This document shows positions 43,381 through 50,240 of a stretch of 52,598 nucleotides of DNA, one piece after another. The notes under the pieces were generated by a model. It was given only the letters and a program-made list of their open reading frames with translations. It made no database searches and was not told the DNA's origin. The position numbers and the translations under genes were made by a program. The DNA is from JAQIBY01 sp964418565. GTDB lineage: Bacteria > Bacteroidota > Bacteroidia > Bacteroidales > ML635J-15. The DNA is taken from NCBI GenBank assembly GCA_964418565.1, contig CAYQMB010000007.1, forward strand, positions 1-52,598, given 5' to 3'. Each line of letters starts with the position of its first letter. Within the stretch, counting starts at the first letter, position 1.

Positions 43381-43920
43381 ATGAGAAAACTGAAGACAGA
43401 AGAAATTCCCCGGCTTAGTAAAGACGAGATTAAAAACACAACCAAATTACCTGTATTGGTAATGCTGGACAACATCCGAAGCCATCACAACACAGGTGCA
43501 TTTTTCCGCACAGCTGATGCATTTCGTTTCGACTCAATTCTGCTTACAGGAATAACAGGGACACCACCCCATCGTGATATACGTAAGACAGCCCTCGGCG
43601 CCAGCGAAACGGTAATATGGCATTATCAAAAAGATGCCATTGAAGCAGCAAAGGATCTTAAATCCAAAGGCTACCGGCTTTATGCTGTTGAAATCACAAC
43701 AGACAGTCTGTCTCCCGATGAATTAAGGATTAAACCTCAGGACAAGCTTGCACTTATATTCGGAAACGAAGTAAAAGGCGTGCAACAAGGAGTAATTGAC
43801 CTTTGCGATGCATGCATCGAAATCCCCCAGGCTGGGACAAAGCACTCGCTAAACGTTAGCGTTAGTGGTGGCATAGTGATGTGGGAAGTGTTTAAACAGC
43901 TCAGAAATCATATGTCCTGA
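43381..43920 (+). CDS. SpoU/TrmH family RNA 2'-O-methyltransferase
   Basis: A 179-residue SPOUT methyltransferase with the three SpoU motifs: LDNIRSHHNTGAFFRTADAF (motif 1, about 31-50), LIFGNEVKGVQQGVIDLCD (motif 2), and IPQAGTKHSLNVSVSGGIVMWE (motif 3), which form the SAM-binding trefoil knot. It methylates a ribose in tRNA or rRNA; the exact position cannot be read from sequence. No N-terminal substrate-binding domain of the RlmB type, so it is closer to small TrmL/TrmH-like forms. Ends at a bidirectional terminator. Confidence 0.92.
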   Translation: MRKLKTEEIPRLSKDEIKNTTKLPVLVMLDNIRSHHNTGAFFRTADAFRFDSILLTGITGTPPHRDIRKTALGASETVIWHYQKDAIEAAKDLKSKGYRLYAVEITTDSLSPDELRIKPQDKLALIFGNEVKGVQQGVIDLCDACIEIPQAGTKHSLNVSVSGGIVMWEVFKQLRNHMS

Positions 43921-43956
43921 TGTTGACACATCATTTTAACGTCTGAAATATTTGAC

Positions 43957-43991
43957 AAAAAAAAGAGCACTCAACAGAGCGCTCTTTTTTT
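43957..43991. terminator. Bidirectional terminator between convergent genes
   Basis: A-rich run plus AGAGCACTC pairs with GAGCGCTCT (one A-C mismatch) around an AACA loop; eight A on one side and seven T on the other form U-tracts on both strands. It lies between the SpoU methyltransferase stop (43920) and the TPR lipoprotein stop (44009). Confidence 0.85.
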
Positions 43992-44008
43992 ATATCAAGT
44001 GGTTTGTC

Positions 44009-45721
44009 TTATTCCACAATGTTTTTGAAAGTCTGCTCTTCCATATAATCAATAAATTCGACATCGTTAGCAGCGTGTTCTTTCAGTGAAGCATCTTTGG
44101 TGCATGCTGTGCGGAGGTTGTTGAACATCAGTTCAGTATCTCCTTTGCGGGCACCGGCAACAGCTTTCACGTAATAATTCATGGCAGCGTCATTGTTATC
44201 GCCACATTCGGCAAGACGAACGGCCTCATCATAATTACCATTCAGCAGGTTAGCAAGTGCTGCGTTGCAGGAGCACATGTCACCGAAATAAGATACAGCT
44301 TTTTCGTAATTAGCGTTTTTGATTTCAACGATACCCATGTTGTATGAAGCAGCTTCACCAACACCTGTAGCGGAAGTAAAATGCTCTTGTGCTTTTTCTA
44401 TATCACCATCAACCAGTGCCATAGCACCAAGGTTATTGTGAACAGTAGCATTGGCTTCAGCAGCTTTAGCTTTTTCAAAAGCAGTAGCAGCCGCTTCCAT
44501 ATTGTCCATATTATACTGAGTTACACCAACATTGTTGTGTCCTCTCCAGTCTTCGGGATACTGACGAACAAACTCTTCATAGATGGTGAGTTTTTTAGCA
44601 TTGTCGTCATACAGCGTTGCTGCAAAGAAAAGTTCTTCTTTTCTAAGGCTGTCGATATCTTCGTCAACAAGTTGTTTGATTTCTTCGTTGGTATGACCGA
44701 TAAGGGTAATGTTCACCTTCATTTCAGTACGACGCAGTTTGGGGTGAATTTCTTTTTCCAAAGTCTGAAATACTTTGGTCATATTACGGAATTCTTTTTC
44801 ACGCTGATTAACGTCGGAATGCATCTGAAGCACACGAAGGATCATGTCTTTTTCCTCAAGGCTGGATTCCTGTACGAGCTTTTTAAAGCCTTCCCAGTCT
44901 TCCTTGGTAGCGTGTTTGATGAAGAATTCAGTTTCGTTAAGATCTTCAAGATCTTTGAATTTATCATCAATGTATTTTTTGGAAACTTCAGCACGGTCGG
45001 AAGAAAGCTCATCGTTGAGATCCTGCGGGCCTTCTGGTGAAGCATATCCGTGTAGTTTCACATTGTCAAAGCGTTTTCTTTCATCTTCTTTAACCTGAGC
45101 GATGTATTCTTCGAGGCTTTCGATATCCTCTTCACGACGTTCTGAGTATTTCAGGCGTGATTTGTTTTTATCGAAGTTAAACTGAGCCATTTCACTGGCA
45201 GGTCTGTCACGCTGGAATTTATCTTCACCAGCAACCACTTTGGGATTTACCTGCACAAGGGCCGGGGTAGCGACAATTCCCTGAGCGATAGGATAGGGAT
45301 TAAATTCGATGCTTTCATCTCCCTTGCTGGCAGTAATTTGGATCTGGAGCTCACTTCTGAGCATTTCATCCTTATACGCCACCTTGTCAGAATAGGAAAA
45401 ACTGCCACCTTCTTTAAAATTAATGGTAGTGTTGTTACCTTCAATTTTTTCACCCTCAACCTTAACGGGCTCCATGGCGGTTTCTCCACCTTCATATACC
45501 CATACAGGAGTTATAAGGGCTGTTGCCTTTTTGTTAAAATATTTTTCCGGAATTTTGCCGGAAATAGTAACAGCAACTTCACCGGCGTGCATTTCCGGTA
45601 CTTCGGGTTCAACTGTATAGTCAATTTCTTCAGCATTTTCTTTCATTTTTTTGAGGCTTGCACAACCTGAAAGTAATGCAATGACTGCAACAAATGCTAA
45701 TGAGTAAACAAGTTTTTTCAT
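44009..45721 (-). CDS. Lipoprotein with OmpA-like segment and C-terminal TPRs
   Basis: A 570-residue protein with a clear lipoprotein signal (LLSGC, C20). Residues about 45-175 are a beta-rich domain; about 180-350 resemble an OmpA-like fold (FDKNKSRLKYSERREEDIESL, VKLHGYASPEGPQDLNDELSSDRAEVSKKYI, then ITLIGHT), but with a long helical insertion; about 365-565 hold TPR or Sel1-type repeats (YNMGIVEIKNANYEKAVSYF). It probably sits at the inner face of the outer membrane and links to peptidoglycan. Monocistronic, with a good promoter upstream and a terminator after it. No known gene name. Confidence 0.8.
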   Translation of the reverse strand: MKKLVYSLAFVAVIALLSGCASLKKMKENAEEIDYTVEPEVPEMHAGEVAVTISGKIPEKYFNKKATALITPVWVYEGGETAMEPVKVEGEKIEGNNTTINFKEGGSFSYSDKVAYKDEMLRSELQIQITASKGDESIEFNPYPIAQGIVATPALVQVNPKVVAGEDKFQRDRPASEMAQFNFDKNKSRLKYSERREEDIESLEEYIAQVKEDERKRFDNVKLHGYASPEGPQDLNDELSSDRAEVSKKYIDDKFKDLEDLNETEFFIKHATKEDWEGFKKLVQESSLEEKDMILRVLQMHSDVNQREKEFRNMTKVFQTLEKEIHPKLRRTEMKVNITLIGHTNEEIKQLVDEDIDSLRKEELFFAATLYDDNAKKLTIYEEFVRQYPEDWRGHNNVGVTQYNMDNMEAAATAFEKAKAAEANATVHNNLGAMALVDGDIEKAQEHFTSATGVGEAASYNMGIVEIKNANYEKAVSYFGDMCSCNAALANLLNGNYDEAVRLAECGDNNDAAMNYYVKAVAGARKGDTELMFNNLRTACTKDASLKEHAANDVEFIDYMEEQTFKNIVE

Positions 45722-45790
45722 AATTCAAATTTAAGTTATGCGGTTAACATTTTGGGTTTATTCAATATACTTCTAATTCACAATTATTCA

Positions 45791-45820
45791 CAAAAATAAG
45801 ACTATTTTTAATAAAACAAA
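45791..45820 (-). promoter_or_regulatory. Bacteroidota promoter (TTTG-N18-TATTTTTG) for the TPR lipoprotein
   Basis: On the minus strand TTTG (45820-45817) and TATTTTTG (45798-45791) are 18 bases apart, the best match in the window to the -33/-7 consensus of Bacteroidota primary sigma factor promoters. Start expected near 45785, leaving a leader of about 63 bases before the ATG at 45721. Confidence 0.6.
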
Positions 45821-45842
45821 GGACAATCGGGGATAAATTCCG

Positions 45843-46463
45843 TCACTGACCCGTTTTTTTTAGCTTTTCATTGATTTGCTGCACCAGATTATTAAAATCA
45901 GATTCGTTTTCAACAAAATCATGATCTTCAGTATTCAATATAAGTACAGGTATCTCCTGATGTTGTTTAAAAAAAGTAAAATAACTGGTTTCTATGCTTT
46001 TCAGATAATCCTTGGTTATGGTCTGTTCGTATTGTCTTCCCCGTTTTTTTATGTTAGCCAGAAGTTTTTCCGGAGATTTATGCAAATAAACATAAAGGTC
46101 GGGTTTTTTGAGGCGTTGATAAATGATATTAAAAATATCCCTGTAAAGGTTAAACTCAGCTTTGGCAAGTGTTGATCGCGCAAAAATCAGGGATTTCATC
46201 AAAAAGTAATCCGCTACCGTACCATTGGAAAACATATCCTGCTGATGCACTTCATTATTGAGTTGATGAAATCGGTCAGCAAGAAAGGCCATTTCAACGG
46301 TAAACGCGTACTTTTCCGGTTCGGCATAAAATTTTGGCAAAAAAGGATTGTCCTCGAACTCCTCATACACAGACCGGTAATTGTACTTTTCACAAAACTT
46401 CCGGACAAATGAGGTTTTCCCCGCTCCTATGTTTCCTTCTATGATAAGAAAATTAAAATCCAC
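45843..46463 (-). CDS. Deoxynucleoside kinase (dCK/dGK/dAK type)
   Basis: A 206-residue kinase that phosphorylates a deoxynucleoside using ATP in nucleotide salvage. The P-loop GNIGAGKT is at 10-17; YEEFEDNPFLPKFY follows; VADYFLMKSLIFA holds the DR(S/Y)-like region; the lid is KRGRQYEQTITKDYL, with basic residues. The fold is that of the Drosophila dNK/dCK family rather than thymidine kinase. Substrate not determinable. It stands alone, between a lipoprotein gene and the regulator gene. Confidence 0.9.
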   Translation of the reverse strand: MDFNFLIIEGNIGAGKTSFVRKFCEKYNYRSVYEEFEDNPFLPKFYAEPEKYAFTVEMAFLADRFHQLNNEVHQQDMFSNGTVADYFLMKSLIFARSTLAKAEFNLYRDIFNIIYQRLKKPDLYVYLHKSPEKLLANIKKRGRQYEQTITKDYLKSIETSYFTFFKQHQEIPVLILNTEDHDFVENESDFNNLVQQINEKLKKTGQ

Positions 46464-46564
46464 AGCCCGAAAATAGGTAAAAGCATGTCAAGAAAAAGAA
46501 AGTCACCGGCATTTTTATCAACAAAGAATTAACGCTGCAGTTTGCGGGTCTGTGCTTAAGGAAA

Positions 46565-47266
46565 TTAGCCATAGCTGGCAATGCGTTTTAACCGATCAGG
46601 TTCGATAATCTCAATCTCTTTTCCACTGATGCGAATGAGTTTATCTTTACGAAACTCACTCATGCCCCGGATGATGTTTTCTGTACTAACGCCCGCATAT
46701 TCTGCAATTTCCTTTCGGGTTACCGGCAGTTCAAAAACAGTTGATGAAAATATTTCTGTGGAAAACATATGCAATACCATAGCAAGTTTACCTCTGAGGT
46801 TCAAACGTTTAAGCTCAAGGCTTTCATGCAGGATTTTATCCGTAGTCAAACTGAGTTTTTCCATCAGGTCAATGGTAAAAGCCGGATTGGTGGTAGCAAA
46901 TTCTTTTATCATCTCTATATTGATAACACAGACCGAAGAAGGAACCAGAGAAGATACACTGTACTGATATGTATCTGTAGAAAACACACTCAGAATGCTG
47001 ATGAAATCCAGGGGGCGCGCAAAACTTATGATCTGGTCTGCACCATTCTCGTTATCCAGGTACAATTTAACGAGACCTTCTTTCAGGTACATAAATTTCT
47101 CCACCTTTTCACCCTGCACAATAATGCGTTCATTATCTGCATAATGATATTCCTTACGCATATTGCAGATATCAATTATCTCATCATGCGTCAGATGATT
47201 AAAAAAAATATCTCTCAACTTACAGTTCTCACACTGACATGTCGTATTTTTCTGCAACTCAGCCAT
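46565..47266 (-). CDS. Crp/Fnr family regulator with FNR-like cysteines
   Basis: A 233-residue transcription factor: cNMP-like beta-roll (about 25-140), dimerisation helix (about 145-165), and a winged helix-turn-helix (about 180-215). Cysteines C10, C12 and C15 cluster at the N-terminus, and C113 (SSVCVINIE) falls where E. coli FNR has C122 (SMVCEIPFE), so a [4Fe-4S] oxygen sensor is plausible; C34 is the only other cysteine. The recognition helix VSTENIIRG keeps the Glu and Arg of FNR's VETISR but has Ile for Ser. It is divergent from the sulfur operon, with a perfect palindrome in the shared promoter region. Likely regulator of that operon. Confidence 0.9.
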   Translation of the reverse strand: MAELQKNTTCQCENCKLRDIFFNHLTHDEIIDICNMRKEYHYADNERIIVQGEKVEKFMYLKEGLVKLYLDNENGADQIISFARPLDFISILSVFSTDTYQYSVSSLVPSSVCVINIEMIKEFATTNPAFTIDLMEKLSLTTDKILHESLELKRLNLRGKLAMVLHMFSTEIFSSTVFELPVTRKEIAEYAGVSTENIIRGMSEFRKDKLIRISGKEIEIIEPDRLKRIASYG

Positions 47267-47281
47267 ATGATATTTATCACT

Positions 47282-47299
47282 TTATGATATGTGTCATAA
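47282..47299. promoter_or_regulatory. CRP/FNR-type palindromic operator TTATGA-N6-TCATAA
   Basis: A perfect inverted repeat with six-base half-sites around TATGTG. The core TATGA-N6-TCATA has exactly the CRP site geometry (TGTGA-N6-TCACA). It lies 16 bases upstream of the regulator's ATG and 70 bases before the SQR-like start, inside the only divergent promoter region of this locus. Binding by the adjacent regulator is inferred. Confidence 0.65.
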
Positions 47300-47368
47300 T
47301 ACAACCATCAACAAAGGTGAATAGTTTACTGTATTATTGTTAACAAAATAACAAAAATAAAAAATATT

Positions 47369-48622
47369 ATGAAACGAATTCTCATACTCGGCGGCGGAAC
47401 AGCCGGCACCATGATGGCAAACAAGCTGCGAAAAGCCCTGCCATCAGATGAATGGAAAATAACCATTCTGGATAAGGAACGAACCCATTATTACCAACCG
47501 GGGTTTTTGTTTATCCCGTTCGGCATTTATAAGCCTGATGATGTGGTAAAATCAAAAAGCCAGTTTATTCCGGCGGGTGTTGAAATGATATATGACGAAG
47601 CAGAGAAAGTAAAACCGGATGAGAATTCGGTCCTGATGAAAAATGGTCGCACCCTTAATTATGACTACCTGATAGTGGCAACAGGAACCGAATTAAGGCC
47701 TGAAGAGACTCCCGGACTGAAAGGTGAATTGTACTATAAAGACATTTTTGATTTTTACAGCCTGGAAGGAGCCACAGCTCTCAGCAAAAAATTAAGAACC
47801 TGGGAAGGTGGCAAGCTGGTTGTAGCCATACCCGAGCTCCCTTTCAAATGCCCGGTGGCCCCCCTTGAATTTGTTTTTCTGGCAGAAGCTTATTTTGCAG
47901 AAAAGGGCATACGTGACAAAGTTGATATAACCTATGTTACATTAATGTCCGGAGCATTTACAAAGCCAATAGCCTCCAAAATGCTGGGTGAACTGATGGA
48001 AGAGAAAAACATTAAGGTTGTAAAGGATTTTTACACCGAGCGGATTGATAATGAAAACAAGCAATTGGTTTCCTATGACGAGCGAACAGTGGACTTTGAT
48101 ATTCTGACCATTGTACCGGTAAACATGGGCAGCAAAATCATTGAAAACAGTGGAATGGGCGATGATATGGGCTTTGTCCCAACCGATAAGCACACCCTGA
48201 AATCCGAAAAGTGGGATAATGTGTTTGTGCTGGGTGATGCAGCCAATTTACCAACATCCAAAGCCGGTTCAGTAGCGCATTTTGCTGCTGATATCCTTTT
48301 TGAGAATCTAATTAATGATATTGAAGGCAGACCCATGACAGCCAAATTTGACGGGCACGCAAACTGTTACATTGAAACAGGATATGGAAAAGGCGCCCTG
48401 ATTGATTTCAACTACGACACAGAACCCTTGCCAGGAACATTTCCTTTGCCGGGAATCGGACCATTTGGATTGTTGAAAAACACAAAAATCAACCACTACG
48501 GAAAAGTGATGTTCCGGTGGATGTACTGGCATATCCTGCTTAAAGGCAAAGAGTTGCCGGTAGAACCCCTGATGACCATGGCAGGAAAAAAAATAATCAA
48601 CACTGATAACACCAACCAGTAA
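47369..48622 (+). CDS. Sulfide:quinone oxidoreductase-like FAD/NAD flavoprotein
   Basis: A 417-residue flavoprotein. N-terminal FAD-binding GGGTAGTMMANKL (8-20); YDYLIVATGTE (98-108) and VFVLGDAANLPTSKAG (286-300) complete the two-dinucleotide-binding fold. C161 (FKCPVAP) and C333 (HANCYIETGYG) match the redox-active cysteine pair that carries sulfur in SQR and flavocytochrome c; the third SQR cysteine near 128 is absent. The C-terminal MFRWMYWHILLKG helix suits peripheral membrane attachment to reach quinone. It would oxidise sulfide to persulfide or polysulfide. Starts the operon with DUF1641, TusE/DsrC-like and DsrE2-like genes, which supports a sulfur role. Confidence 0.88.
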   Translation: MKRILILGGGTAGTMMANKLRKALPSDEWKITILDKERTHYYQPGFLFIPFGIYKPDDVVKSKSQFIPAGVEMIYDEAEKVKPDENSVLMKNGRTLNYDYLIVATGTELRPEETPGLKGELYYKDIFDFYSLEGATALSKKLRTWEGGKLVVAIPELPFKCPVAPLEFVFLAEAYFAEKGIRDKVDITYVTLMSGAFTKPIASKMLGELMEEKNIKVVKDFYTERIDNENKQLVSYDERTVDFDILTIVPVNMGSKIIENSGMGDDMGFVPTDKHTLKSEKWDNVFVLGDAANLPTSKAGSVAHFAADILFENLINDIEGRPMTAKFDGHANCYIETGYGKGALIDFNYDTEPLPGTFPLPGIGPFGLLKNTKINHYGKVMFRWMYWHILLKGKELPVEPLMTMAGKKIINTDNTNQ

Positions 48623-48633
48623 ACCGCAATGCT

Positions 48634-49296
48634 ATGAATGACTCAATGCAAACTCAAATAAATGAACTGAACAGCAAAATGGATGAAGTTTTGAGCTACA
48701 TCAGTGAGCAGAGGGCACGTAGCATGGCCACTGATGACCTGGTTAGCGATCTATCCATTGTGGGCAAGGATATGTACGATACGGCGGTTCTTGAACTGGA
48801 TAAACAGCAAGTGGATATTGAACCCGATGAAGTAAAAAAGCTTTTGATAAAGTTTTTGCGCAACATTGATACGTTCACCCAATTGCTGGATAGCCTGGAA
48901 AGTGTAACAGACTTATTACAGGACGCATCTCCCCTGGTAACTGAAGCCATCATTGATTTTTCAAAATACCTTCAGAAACTCAATGAGCGGGGGTTGTTTG
49001 AGGTTTCAGGAGCGCTGCTGAAGAGCTTTACTTCAGTTCTGGAAAAAGCCGATCCCGATGCAATTCGTAAGCTTGGTGAAAACGGCGATTTGATGGCCTC
49101 CATCGGCAGAAAACTCACGGACAGGGAGTTGCTGGAACAAACAGATAATATGCTGAGTGCCCTGGCAGAAACCAGCAAGCAGGAAATCAAACCGGCTTCT
49201 CCAATGAAGCTACTGTTTGGCTCAAACCGAAAAGAAATGAAAAAAGCAACGGGTTTTCTGTTGCAGTTTATGAACAATATGAATCAGAAAAAATAA
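48634..49296 (+). CDS. DUF1641 domain protein
   Basis: A 220-residue helical protein with no signal peptide or membrane segment. Residues about 60-155 fit the DUF1641 family (FLRNIDTFTQLLDSLESVTDLLQDASPLVTEAIIDF). The N-terminal 40 residues form a coiled-coil-like helix (INELNSKMDEVLSYISEQ). DUF1641 genes are known next to SQR-like flavoproteins and next to formate dehydrogenase in Bacillus (yrhD), but no biochemistry is established. Here it lies 11 bases after the SQR-like gene and 6 bases before the DsrC-like gene, so it is a candidate adaptor of this redox or sulfur module. An internal ATG at 48646 is an alternative start. Confidence 0.82.
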   Translation: MNDSMQTQINELNSKMDEVLSYISEQRARSMATDDLVSDLSIVGKDMYDTAVLELDKQQVDIEPDEVKKLLIKFLRNIDTFTQLLDSLESVTDLLQDASPLVTEAIIDFSKYLQKLNERGLFEVSGALLKSFTSVLEKADPDAIRKLGENGDLMASIGRKLTDRELLEQTDNMLSALAETSKQEIKPASPMKLLFGSNRKEMKKATGFLLQFMNNMNQKK

Positions 49297-49302
49297 CACA
49301 TT

Positions 49303-49611
49303 ATGGAAAAAACAATTGCAGGAAAAAACATCGAAGTAACTGAAGAAGGATACCTCAAAAACATGGCCGACTGGTCCGAAGATGTTGCCAAAGAATTGGC
49401 CAAAGAAGAAGACATCGAACTTACTGATGATCATATGGCGGTACTTAAATACCTCCGGGAAAAACAAGAAGCCGGTGAACAACTGACCATCCGTAAAATT
49501 AAAAATTCCGGAATCGTTGACATCAAAGGTTTCTACAAACTTTTCCCCGGCGGACCGCTGAAAAAAGCATCAAAACTGGCCGGTATACCCAAGCCGACCT
49601 CTTGTGTCTAA
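49303..49611 (+). CDS. TusE/DsrC-family sulfur carrier with only the penultimate cysteine
   Basis: A 102-residue sulfur-relay protein. N-terminal EEGYLKNMADWSEDVAKELA and LTDDHMAVLKYLRE, and the C-terminal IKGFYKLFPGGPLKKASKLAGIPKPTSCV arm, are DsrC/TusE hallmarks. C101 is the penultimate CysA, which accepts persulfide. The second cysteine of true DsrC, 11 residues earlier, is S90, so it cannot form the intramolecular trisulfide product of DsrAB; it resembles E. coli TusE in this respect. It lies between DUF1641 and the DsrE2-like gene. No tRNA-thiolation genes are nearby, so general sulfur trafficking is more likely than TusE's thiouridine role. Confidence 0.9.
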   Translation: MEKTIAGKNIEVTEEGYLKNMADWSEDVAKELAKEEDIELTDDHMAVLKYLREKQEAGEQLTIRKIKNSGIVDIKGFYKLFPGGPLKKASKLAGIPKPTSCV

Positions 49612-49628
49612 TCTAAAAAACAGACGTT

Positions 49629-50129
49629 ATGAGTTCAAAAGATAATGCAATAAAAAAAGTGAGCATCATTTGCGCCAAAGGAACCATAGAAGATGTATAC
49701 GCTTCGCTGGTTATGGCCAATGGTGCCGTTATGGAAGGCATGGAGGCCAAGCTTTTCTTTACGTTTTTCGGTCTTGATGCCATCACAAAAAAACGTATGA
49801 ACAAGCTGCATACAGCAACCGTAGGCAACCCGGCCATGCGCATGCCCGGAGGACTCCCCTTTCCTACCCTGCTTGGTGCTTTACCCGGTGTGGAGGCAGG
49901 TGTATCTTCCATGATGCGCAGCCAAATGGACAAGCTCGATATCCCACCTGTGGATGAGTTTCTTGAAATGATTACAGCAGGTGGTGGTGAAGTGTATGCA
50001 TGCAAACTTGCCATGGATATGTTTAAAATGACCAAAGAAGACCTTTGGGAAGATGTATCCGGTGTTCTTACCGTAGGTGAGTTTTATGAAATGAGCGGAG
50101 GTGAAAACTCGCAGATCATTTTCACCTGA
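49629..50129 (+). CDS. DsrE2-like sulfur transfer protein
   Basis: A 166-residue protein of the DsrE/DsrF/DrsH-like family. It begins with a beta strand (KKVSIICAKGTIEDVYASLVMANGA), has the FFTFFGLDAITKK segment and MPGGLPFPTLLGALPGVEAG, a hydrophobic stretch usual in DsrE2, and the late VYACKLAMDMFKM motif, where C125 is the expected persulfide-carrying cysteine; C15 is also present. DsrE2 proteins shuttle sulfane sulfur to or from TusA and DsrC-like carriers in sulfur oxidisers. It ends the operon, 17 bases after the TusE/DsrC-like gene, and is followed by an intrinsic terminator. No tusA or rhodanese gene is in the window. Confidence 0.9.
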   Translation: MSSKDNAIKKVSIICAKGTIEDVYASLVMANGAVMEGMEAKLFFTFFGLDAITKKRMNKLHTATVGNPAMRMPGGLPFPTLLGALPGVEAGVSSMMRSQMDKLDIPPVDEFLEMITAGGGEVYACKLAMDMFKMTKEDLWEDVSGVLTVGEFYEMSGGENSQIIFT

Positions 50130-50155
50130 CATTTAAAATCCGAATTACAAAACAC

Positions 50156-50184
50156 AAAAGCCGCATAATCAGCGGCTTTTTTTT
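50156..50184 (+). terminator. Terminator of the sulfur-handling operon
   Basis: AAAAGCCGC (50156-50164) pairs with GCGGCTTTT (50172-50180) around ATAATCA, followed by a T-run to 50184. It lies 26 bases after the DsrE2-like stop. Confidence 0.87.
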
Positions 50185-50194
50185 GCTCAAACAA

Positions 50195-50220
50195 ACAGCC
50201 CCGGCATTTGCCAGGGCTGT
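50195..50220 (-). terminator. Terminator after the S9A peptidase gene
   Basis: ACAGCCC (50195-50201) pairs with GGGCTGT (50214-50220), and inside a C-A mismatch GGC/GCC adds three pairs around ATTT. On the minus strand TTGTTTG follows. It lies 20 bases past the peptidase stop. Confidence 0.7.
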
Positions 50221-50240
50221 ATTGTTGAAATAAGTCAATA

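Noticed and set aside
44381..45040. 219-residue Phe-rich open frame antisense to the TPR/OmpA lipoprotein
   Set aside because: Its phenylalanine runs come from GAA/AAA codons read backwards; the opposite strand has a lipobox, domains, promoter and terminator.
49303..50129. DsrC/DsrE genes considered as part of a dissimilatory sulfite reductase system
   Set aside because: No dsrAB, dsrMKJOP or dsrF/H genes are present and the DsrC-like protein lacks the second cysteine needed for the trisulfide.
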